A DNA stretch of 58,314 nt from Caldilineaceae bacterium (lineage in GTDB: Bacteria > Chloroflexota > Anaerolineae > Caldilineales > Caldilineaceae). This document shows positions 51,350 through 58,314 of this stretch, in pieces. How positions within the stretch are numbered: position 1 is the stretch's first letter; each line of letters begins with the position of its first letter. The stretch covers positions 16,974 to 75,287 of the forward strand of contig WTGY01000133.1 of NCBI GenBank assembly GCA_011523365.1, in the 5' to 3' direction. The position numbers and the translations under genes are program-made. The notes beneath the pieces are model-generated. The model worked only from the letters and a program-made list of their open reading frames with translations, was not told the DNA's origin and made no database searches.

Positions 51350-51874
51350 ATGGCTGAACTAACCCGCAAAGAGTTCTATGACTTAGCCGACCAGTGCCGG
51401 GAACGCGCGCTGGAATTGGCCCACTTTGACCAGAACAGGGTCAACCGCAATCAGTGCCGGCGTTTCAACTTGTGGCTGGCACGTTTGAAGACCTACGATC
51501 AGCTGGCTCCGGGCGTGCAGGACATCAGCGCGGCCCGCCCCATCACCCGGTATGATCTGATGGCGGCGGCAGTTGTGCTCTGGCTCGTTTCCCTGTTTCT
51601 GCTGCGCGAGCAGCTCGGCGTAGGCGGAAACAGGATTCTTGCGTTCGGTGCCTGGGGTTTGGTTATACTGCTCTACTTCTTGCCGGAATCACTCTATGCG
51701 ACAACGGTCGAACTGTTGGAAGCAAAGGTCCTGCGCGTGGTGGAAGCGCTGGAAGAGCTGTTGCTTTCGCAGGAGATGGAGGTGACGGAGGCGGTATTCT
51801 TCAAGATCAAGGAGAACCTCAACACCGCCCGTCGCGAGCTGCGCCAGCAGATACATCTTGCCCACCGGCGTTAG
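51350..51874 (+). CDS. Membrane protein of unknown function
   Basis: The 174-residue protein has a helical charged N-terminal half (RKEFYDLADQCRERALELAHFD), two membrane segments (about 75-92 and 102-120) joined by a short loop, and an amphipathic helical C-terminus (LEAKVLRVVEALEELLLSQEME) that may form a coiled coil. I recognise no family. ATG 51350 is preferred to the in-frame TTG 51335. The ~200-bp gap before it and ~230 bp after it show no other feature. Confidence 0.55.
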   Translation: MAELTRKEFYDLADQCRERALELAHFDQNRVNRNQCRRFNLWLARLKTYDQLAPGVQDISAARPITRYDLMAAAVVLWLVSLFLLREQLGVGGNRILAFGAWGLVILLYFLPESLYATTVELLEAKVLRVVEALEELLLSQEMEVTEAVFFKIKENLNTARRELRQQIHLAHRR

Positions 51875-52107
51875 GGTGCCAGTTATTTCCCCAAGCTCAG
51901 TCAGCAGTCTCTCCTCATCCTCAATTGCGGCATACCCAGCAAGTGCCAGCTAAGTGTACACCCATCCGACCCAGGTTGCCGGCGGCCTTCTCGACCGGTT
52001 GCCCAGTTTTGCCACTACGTTCGGGCAGTTGCGTTTGCGTTACTCGGACGTATGGACCTACTATGCCCCGCTGACTCGAACATGACGTGCGTGGTCTTGC
52101 CTGGCCG

Positions 52108-52857
52108 CTATGCTTCGTTTCGCCTGGGAAAATAGTACGTCCACACAGGCATACCGTTCTCCCGGCACCATTGTTCGCGGTGCGTGGGCCGGTAGGGCCC
52201 GACACTGCCGGCCAGCTCCGGGCGGTGGTTGCCGAAGGCAGGGTGATGGGAGAGCAAATGGCGCACCAGTTCCCCGTACTGTTGCACGTCGGTCTTCAGG
52301 TGCAGGTATCCGCCCGGACGCAGTTTGGCTGCCAGCAGGTCGACAAACGGTGGAGAGAACAGGCGCTTGACCTTGTGCTGCGCCTTCCACCAGGGGTCGG
52401 GAAAGAGCACGTGAACCGCGTCGACGCGACGATCGGGGATCGCCAGTTGCAGGCCCACTCTGGCGTCGTCGTCGCTCAACCACAGGTTCTGCAGTCCCTG
52501 GTTCTCCAGGCGGCGAAGCGCCAGGCGAACGGCTTTAGTCTTAACTTCAAAGCCGACGAACAGTCGCTCAGGTAAGCGAGTCGAGCGGTCGAGAAGGAAG
52601 TCGCCGCGACCGAAACCGATCTCAGTTTCTAACGGGCGTGGACTGGCGATTTGACGGCGGAAACGCTCGCCATTGGCGACGCGGGGATCATCGAGGGCCA
52701 GGGCGCGCACGATAGACCGGTCCATCGCCCAGGAAGGCAGAGTGTCTGAATTGGGTCGCCGCGTGGGATCGCCGCCGATGAGGCCTTTGCCGGCCTGCCA
52801 GTCGGCGTAGTGCCTTGCCCGTTGCTGGGGCGTCAACTCCTCCCAGGAAAAGTCCAT
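52108..52857 (-). CDS. trmB: tRNA (guanine-N7-)-methyltransferase
   Basis: TrmB methylates G46 of tRNA with S-adenosylmethionine. The SAM site [11 protein letters not shown], the mid-domain [20 protein letters not shown] and the [11 protein letters not shown] segment are diagnostic. ATG 52857 gives 249 residues, within the family range. The frame extends to a GTG at 52959, but that codon lies inside the arm of a 10-bp hairpin (52952-52987), so I do not use it. The ribosome-binding site at the ATG is weak. The gene follows thrC. Confidence 0.9.
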   Translation of the reverse strand: MDFSWEELTPQQRARHYADWQAGKGLIGGDPTRRPNSDTLPSWAMDRSIVRALALDDPRVANGERFRRQIASPRPLETEIGFGRGDFLLDRSTRLPERLFVGFEVKTKAVRLALRRLENQGLQNLWLSDDDARVGLQLAIPDRRVDAVHVLFPDPWWKAQHKVKRLFSPPFVDLLAAKLRPGGYLHLKTDVQQYGELVRHLLSHHPAFGNHRPELAGSVGPYRPTHREQWCRENGMPVWTYYFPRRNEA

Positions 52858-52951
52858 CCGGCCCTGGGAAAAGGAGGTGGGACTGTAGTCGAGAGAAGGT
52901 CTGCTGCTTTCGGTCACCGCGTTTGGGTTATGTTCGAAACCGGACCAGGGT

Positions 52952-52987
52952 CGTCTCACCCGCCCACAGTCGCATTGGGGTGAGACG
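52952..52987. terminator. Hairpin between thrC and trmB
   Basis: CGTCTCACCC (52952-52961) is the exact inverse of GGGTGAGACG (52978-52987), with a 16-nt loop. No T-run follows on either strand, so it may be a factor-dependent terminator, RNA processing site or protein-binding inverted repeat. Confidence 0.4.
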
Positions 52988-53005
52988 AAACAGCGGCCGG
53001 ACCGA

Positions 53006-54349
53006 TCATGCGAGTTTGCGCCGTATTGTATCCCGCACGATATCGACGTCCGGGGGCAGATAGACCGGCGGGTTGGCCTGATCGCTTTCCACCTCCGCCA
53101 GCGTACCCTCGTGGTAGCCGATCTTAAAGGGCGTGAATTTCAACCCGTGGGCGGTGCTGACAACGATCACGCGCTGGTGGCTCTGCACGACCTCCCGTTG
53201 CAGGAGCTTGAACAGCGCGGCCAGAGCGGTCCCGGTATGGGGACAGGTGTACATACCGGTAGCGTCCGCCATGGCCGAGGCCGCGGCCATTTCGTGTTCG
53301 TTTACCTGCTCGACGATACCGTCGGTCTCCTGAATGGCCTGCACCGCTTTCTCGTAGCTGACGGGATCCCCGATCTGGATGGCTGAGGCCAGGGTCGATT
53401 GGGCATCCACGCTCACTTTGCGGCTGAATCCGTTCAAATAGCTGAGATAGAAGGGGTTGGCCTTGGCGGCCTGGGCCGCGACCAGGCGAGGCAGGCGGTC
53501 GATAACGCCCAGATCCCGCATCAACTTCAGCCCCTTGTAGATGGCGCTGATATTGCCCAGATTGCCAACGGGAATTATGATCCAGTCCGGAACTTCCCAG
53601 TCGAACTGCTGCACGATTTCGATGCCGACCGTCTTCTGGCCTTCGATGCGCAGGGAGTTCATTGAGTTGGCCAGGTAGATTGAGGAGTCGGGGCTGTCGC
53701 CGTCATGGGTGATCTCGCGAATGACGCGCATACAGCCGTCGAAATCTGTGTCGAGGGCCAGTACAAATGCGCCATTGGCGATGGGTTGAATCAGCTGTGC
53801 GGGGCTGACCTTGCCTTCAGGCAGGAAGATGACGGCGGGGATGCCGGCCGCGGCGGCGTAGGCGGCCAGCGCGGCGCTGGTATCACCGGTGCTGGCGCAA
53901 GCCACGGCCCTGACGGGAACACCTTCGTCCCGCATCTGCTTGACAGCGCTGACCAGAACAGTCATGCCCAGGTCCTTGAAGCTGCCAGTGTGGCTGTTTC
54001 CACACAGCTTGACCCACAGATCGGAGAGACCGATCTGCTGGCCCAGCCGCTCGGCCCAAAAGAGGTTGGAGTTGCCTTCGTACATGCTGACCACGTTGTC
54101 GTCAGCGATAGTCGGCATGATCCACTCTTTCTTGCCCCATACACCGCTGCCATAGGGCCATTCGGTGGTTCCGACGCGGCCGTCGAAGAGCTGCTTCCAG
54201 TCAGCGGCGGAGCGCTCGCGCAGGGCGTCAATGTCGTGCTCTACCTCCAGAAGGCCGCCGCACCGCGGACAGGTATAGATTACCTCAAATATCGAATACG
54301 TACCGGCGCAGCCCCGAAAACAGCGAAAGTGGGCATTGTACTCGGTCAT
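53006..54349 (-). CDS. thrC: Threonine synthase
   Basis: The 447-residue PLP enzyme converts O-phosphohomoserine to threonine. PLP lysine K125 lies in the hallmark [32 protein letters not shown] (phosphate and ammonia loop) and [17 protein letters not shown] follow. An N-terminal zinc-ribbon-like segment has C10, C14, C27 and C30, as in threonine synthases of this class. The C-terminal regulatory ACT domain of plants is absent. It is separated from etfA by ~300 bp containing a promoter-like element and a GGCGGC/GCCGCC hairpin. Confidence 0.93.
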   Translation of the reverse strand: MTEYNAHFRCFRGCAGTYSIFEVIYTCPRCGGLLEVEHDIDALRERSAADWKQLFDGRVGTTEWPYGSGVWGKKEWIMPTIADDNVVSMYEGNSNLFWAERLGQQIGLSDLWVKLCGNSHTGSFKDLGMTVLVSAVKQMRDEGVPVRAVACASTGDTSAALAAYAAAAGIPAVIFLPEGKVSPAQLIQPIANGAFVLALDTDFDGCMRVIREITHDGDSPDSSIYLANSMNSLRIEGQKTVGIEIVQQFDWEVPDWIIIPVGNLGNISAIYKGLKLMRDLGVIDRLPRLVAAQAAKANPFYLSYLNGFSRKVSVDAQSTLASAIQIGDPVSYEKAVQAIQETDGIVEQVNEHEMAAASAMADATGMYTCPHTGTALAALFKLLQREVVQSHQRVIVVSTAHGLKFTPFKIGYHEGTLAEVESDQANPPVYLPPDVDIVRDTIRRKLA

Positions 54350-54523
54350 TGCTCTTCACCACAGCGCCAGCGCACTCTCGCGCACGCTCGGCAACGAATA
54401 CACACTCTCCCCGCGCTTACAAGGAAAGAGGAACGATTGAATTTCGGCTAGTACTGGAACACGTTTCTTGCACTACCTGAATGTTAACCTGCCAGGTGCA
54501 GGGCGAAAAAATGCCGTTGTCAG

Positions 54524-54594
54524 GGCGGCGAGCCGCCGTTCCACAGCAGGCGCAGCCATAATTCTTGTATAGCACAGATGATCAGTGCAAACAA
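54524..54594 (-). promoter_or_regulatory. Possible thrC promoter and leader hairpin
   Basis: On the minus strand TTGTTT (54594-54589) and TATACA (54571-54566) are 17 bp apart, a weak match. Downstream a GGCGGC/GCCGCC hairpin (54537-54524) lies ~15 nt before a T6 run. The leader would be about 210 nt. No T-box antiterminator sequence was found. Confidence 0.35.
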
Positions 54595-54647
54595 CAGCCG
54601 CGAGCCGCGCGCAGGCCCCGAACACAGCCTGCCGGGCCGAGACAGGA

Positions 54648-55628
54648 TCATTTCAACCGTTTGCTGAACTCGGCGGTCAGAGCGGGGACGGTTTTGAAAA
54701 GATCGTCGACGATGCCATACTTGGCGCGCTGAAATATGGGGGCGTCCGCGTCCTTGTTGATGGCGACGATGATCTTGCTGTTCCCCATGCCGGCCAGGTG
54801 TTGGATGGCGCCGGAGATGCCACAGGCGATATAGAGGTCCGGCCTGACCGTCTTGCCGGTCTGCCCCACCTGGTGCTTATAGGGGATGTAGCCGGCATCG
54901 ACTGCTGCCCGGCTGGCGCCGAGGGCTGCGCCCATCGTGCTGGCCAGTTCGCCGACGAGCTCGAAGCCCTTCTGCGGGTCCTCGGCAACACCGCGGCCAC
55001 CTGAAACGATGATATGGGCATCGGTCAGGCTGATTTCGCCGGCATCGGCGGCGCGGAAATCGCTGATCTTCAGGCGAATATCATCTTCGTTCGCTTCAAC
55101 ATTCAGATTTTCCACTTCACCGGTCGCGTCGGCTGGCGCCGGCATAGGAAAGGAGCGCGGGCGCACGCTGGCGACCGCCAGCGGACTTTCGAAATGTATC
55201 CTGACCTGAATGTTGCCCGAATAGATGGTGCGGCCGGCGACCAGTCTGCCGTCTTCCACCCACAGATCGGTTGCATTTGCAGCGATGCCGGCGTTGTGGC
55301 GGCAGGCTATGGTCGCGGCCAGAACACCACCGCGAATTGAGGCATTGGCAAGGAATGCGACCGCGCCGGTGCGCTCTACCGCCTGTTCGGCGATGGCGGC
55401 ATAGGGTTGCAGCCGAAAGTGGGCCAGGTTGGATGCGGTCGCGGCAACGACGAGATCGGCCCCGTAGGAAACAGCCTGCTGCGCGGCTGCGCCGACGTCG
55501 TTGCCGATCAGAAGGGCGGCGACGCCGGCGCCCAATTCCCGGCCCAGCTCTTTCGCCTTGGCCAGAAGCTCCCAACAGTTGGATACTGCCTGTCCGTCAT
55601 TCTGTTCAATCCAGACGAGAATCGTCAT
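54648..55628 (-). CDS. etfA: Electron transfer flavoprotein alpha subunit
   Basis: The ~326-residue EtfA binds FAD and accepts electrons from acyl-CoA dehydrogenases. The C-terminal FAD domain has the family run with [42 protein letters not shown] and [21 protein letters not shown]; the N-terminus starts [12 protein letters not shown] 55628 is chosen for spacing from GAAAGGG; ATG 55634 is also possible. It follows etfB by 75 bp in the acyl-CoA dehydrogenase operon. Confidence 0.94.
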   Translation of the reverse strand: MTILVWIEQNDGQAVSNCWELLAKAKELGRELGAGVAALLIGNDVGAAAQQAVSYGADLVVAATASNLAHFRLQPYAAIAEQAVERTGAVAFLANASIRGGVLAATIACRHNAGIAANATDLWVEDGRLVAGRTIYSGNIQVRIHFESPLAVASVRPRSFPMPAPADATGEVENLNVEANEDDIRLKISDFRAADAGEISLTDAHIIVSGGRGVAEDPQKGFELVGELASTMGAALGASRAAVDAGYIPYKHQVGQTGKTVRPDLYIACGISGAIQHLAGMGNSKIIVAINKDADAPIFQRAKYGIVDDLFKTVPALTAEFSKRLK

Positions 55629-55703
55629 CGTCATCCCTTTCTCCAACAAGACGTGCGGAAGGATTGAGGGCAGATTGCCTCTGCTGCTTCCCCTTACGCC
55701 AGT

Positions 55704-56489
55704 CTAAATGACTCTTTCAGCCATCAGAGCATCGGCCAGCTGGGCGGCCTTTTCCTCGACACTGGCGCCTTCGAAGATACGCACCTGTACGTCCTCCGGC
55801 TCCGGCTTGTTCAGATCGGTCCAACGGGTCGTGTGTGAAGGACCAACATCCAGATCGTCCCGCCCCAGGGTGGGTATCGCGGCGCGGCTGGCTTTGCGGA
55901 TACCCATAAAGCTGGGATAACGGGGCTCGTTGATCTCTTTGGCCACACTGATTACAACCGGCAGAGGGACCTCGACCGTCTCCTGCCCTCCTTCGAAGAC
56001 CTGTTCCGCGATCAGTGTGCCATCGACAATATCAACGATCCTTGTTACATTGACCAGCAGATCCCAGCCCAGCTTGCATGCGACACCGGCGTAGATGACG
56101 CCGCTGTTGCCATCCACGCTCATCTTGCCGGCCAGCACGAGCTCCACATCTTCCCCACCGCCCGCCTTCTTGACTGCGGCGGCCAGGGCCTCGGCGGTCG
56201 CCCACTCGTCTCCCCCGTCAATGACGCTCTCATCTACGTGCACGGCGCCATCCACGCCCATCGCCAGCGCGTGCTTCAGGGCGTCGATTTCGCCTTGGCG
56301 TCCCAGGGAGATCGCGACCGTTTCGCAGCCGAACCTGTCGGAAAGGTCGATCGCCTCCTCCACGGCAAACTCATCCCAGGGGTTGATAACCATCGTCGCC
56401 TGCAGTTGGCCGGACTCCGTCTCGGCCACCGTAACCTTTGGCAGCTCGGCGGTATCCGGTGTCTGCTTGATTAGCACAGCTACGTTCAC
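55704..56489 (-). CDS. etfB: Electron transfer flavoprotein beta subunit
   Basis: The 261-residue EtfB starts with VAVLIKQTPDT and has NPWDEFAVEEAIDL and VLAGKMSVDGNSGVIYAGVA, the AMP-binding loop region, followed by a VEVPLPVVISVAKEINEPRYPSFMGI-type segment (about 180-205). It forms the heterodimer with EtfA. The position between the dehydrogenase and etfA indicates one operon for fatty or branched acyl-CoA oxidation. It could also serve other dehydrogenases. Confidence 0.94.
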   Translation of the reverse strand: MNVAVLIKQTPDTAELPKVTVAETESGQLQATMVINPWDEFAVEEAIDLSDRFGCETVAISLGRQGEIDALKHALAMGVDGAVHVDESVIDGGDEWATAEALAAAVKKAGGGEDVELVLAGKMSVDGNSGVIYAGVACKLGWDLLVNVTRIVDIVDGTLIAEQVFEGGQETVEVPLPVVISVAKEINEPRYPSFMGIRKASRAAIPTLGRDDLDVGPSHTTRWTDLNKPEPEDVQVRIFEGASVEEKAAQLADALMAERVI

Positions 56490-56579
56490 GCGGCGCTCCT
56501 TTCTGTGAACCTCAAACCGGCCACACTGCCTCCAGAGTGTATGGACCCTGATTGGGCGAGCTGATTGCAGTGGCGCGTT

Positions 56580-57791
<1,212 letters not shown>

Positions 57792-57865
57792 TCGATTGGT
57801 CCTTTCCCGACTGCCGGCAGGGGCGTGAGCCGCGGACGGCAAAGGCAGGATTCCATGATGTTTCG

Positions 57866-57943
57866 AAGAAAAAGGCGGAGACGCCTTTGTCTCCGCCGAA
57901 GAAGAGGATTACCCCTCTTCGGCGCGCCCAACAGCGGCGCGCC
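57866..57943 (-). promoter_or_regulatory. Three-hairpin attenuator-like leader of the acyl-CoA dehydrogenase operon
   Basis: In minus-strand order: hairpin 1 GGCGCGCC/GGCGCGCC (57943-57936 with 57928-57921); hairpin 2 CGCCGAAGAGG (57924-57914) pairing with CCTCTTC and CGGCG (57907-57894, two unpaired bases); and hairpin 3 GGCGGAGAC/GTCTCCGCC (57897-57889 with 57882-57874) followed by TTTTTCTTC. Hairpin 3 is an intrinsic terminator. Hairpin 2 overlaps one arm of each neighbour by about 4 nt, so it can compete with both, an antiterminator-like layout. The terminator is about 75 nt before the start codon. Confidence 0.65.
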
Positions 57944-57966
57944 AAATTAAAAATAATAAGGCGTTC

Positions 57967-57994
57967 AGTATAGCAATAGTTCGAGAACTTTCAA
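57967..57994 (-). promoter_or_regulatory. Promoter of the acyl-CoA dehydrogenase-etf operon
   Basis: On the minus strand TTGAAA (57994-57989) and TATACT (57972-57967) are 16 bp apart, and TGC just before TATACT gives an extended -10. The predicted start near 57959 is just upstream of hairpin 1. Confidence 0.75.
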
Positions 57995-58011
57995 AACAGA
58001 GGGCGCGCATT

Positions 58012-58314
58012 GGGTGCATCCCAGAATTGGGGTGGGAACAGTCTGGCGGGGAATCGGCGCCAGCGGTGGCTAGGGTTGTATACCGTCTTTGGGCGAGACG
58101 CAGTGCAGGCGCTGGGCCCGGCCGTACGGTGGCGTGCGTCAGTTGGGGCGGGTGCGAGGGCAGGCACATGGCCGGCACGTAAGGGGATCTGATGGGACTG
58201 GCGGGACGCGGTCTGGCTGGACACCTTCGATTAGGCACCTGTTACGAATATCGACACCCGGTCGATGAGGCATGTTGTTGGGGGGGGCGTTGCGGGGGCG
58301 GAGCCCCCGCACAA
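58012..58314. repeat. Left ~300 bp of the dispersed inverted-repeat element, cut by window edge
   Basis: The left terminal repeat GGGTGCATCCCAGAATTGGG starts at 58012 and the copy continues in step with 15948-16250, including ACAGTCTGGCGGGGAAT, GTCTTTGGGCGAGACGCAGTG, GTACGGTGGCGT, CACCTGTTACGAAT and GATGAGGCATGTTGTT. It reaches the core hairpin GCGGGGGC/GCCCCCGC at the edge of the window. The right end lies outside. Confidence 0.85.

Noticed and set aside
54350..54647. T-box riboswitch before threonine synthase
   Set aside because: A hairpin and T-run exist, but the conserved T-box sequence and specifier loop are not present.

Overview
The window (58,314 bp, GC-rich) is bacterial chromosomal DNA, most likely from a Chloroflexota bacterium of the Caldilinea/Anaerolinea type, perhaps an uncultured or host-associated one. 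The grounds are gene content rather than a marker gene: an isopentenyl phosphate kinase, the sugar-acid catabolic repertoire (HpcH aldolase, PhyH dioxygenase, NHL propeller, type-2 malate/lactate dehydrogenase), Thr/Pro-rich zinc-ribbon/LysM proteins, and many intergenic MITE-like repeats. No rRNA or tRNA gene was seen, so the lineage is an inference.

Layout. 1-0.9 kb is a tandem array of a ~148-bp unit with an exact 296-bp higher-order duplication. 1.2-2.4 kb has a near-consensus promoter, a decayed Gfo/Idh/MocA fragment and a peptide deformylase. 2.8-6.3 kb is a catabolic group (HpcH/HpaI aldolase, NHL propeller, PhyH dioxygenase, uronate-dehydrogenase-like SDR). 6.8-11.9 kb encodes a homodimeric-type pyruvate dehydrogenase E1, its E2, and an Ldh2-family dehydrogenase. 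15.9-11.9 kb (minus strand) is a TPP-riboswitch operon: thiamine-binding MTH1187-like protein, ABC permease, NMT1/THI5-like lipoprotein, ATPase and, unexpectedly, an isopenicillin-N-synthase-type Fe(II)/2-oxoglutarate oxygenase. 20.9-16.5 kb (minus) is a heterodimeric ABC exporter with one degenerate ATP site, behind a long structured leader with tandem terminators and a possible 23-codon leader peptide. 21.3-28.9 kb holds a PQQ-type sugar dehydrogenase fused to cytochrome c, an SDR, a family-5 solute-binding protein with two Dpp-type permeases (no ATPases here), and a small cytochrome c lipoprotein. 35.3-28.9 kb (minus) is a cobalamin-riboswitch operon for B12 import and cobinamide salvage (BtuF, CobS, CobU, BtuC, BtuD, PduO-type adenosyltransferase, 2Fe-2S ferredoxin). 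36-41.5 kb is FmdB, HisZ-HisG, an RmlC-like epimerase, SelA and isopentenyl phosphate kinase. 42-51.9 kb is a mostly co-directional envelope-related group (RseP-like protease, zinc-ribbon/LysM protein, HEAT protein, TPR protein, FecR-like anchored protein, GT39-like glycosyltransferase, UbiA-like protein). 57.8-52.1 kb (minus) is acyl-CoA dehydrogenase with EtfB and EtfA, then threonine synthase and TrmB.

Regulation. Two textbook riboswitches (TPP, cobalamin) each carry an intrinsic terminator and a recognisable sigma70-type promoter. Two other minus-strand operons (ABC exporter, acyl-CoA dehydrogenase/Etf) have leaders built like attenuators, without an aptamer I can name confidently. A ~475-bp inverted-repeat-bounded element occurs at 15.95, 35.37 and 58.01 kb, and in all three cases its left end lies only 13-17 bp upstream of the -35 box of one of these minus-strand promoters. 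Truncated relatives occur at 6.35 and 41.7 kb.

Best candidates for undescribed biology are the oxygenase in the TPP operon, the exporter leader, the three-hairpin leader of the acyl-CoA dehydrogenase operon, and the promoter-adjacent repeat family. All calls come from reading the sequence; no database search was run.
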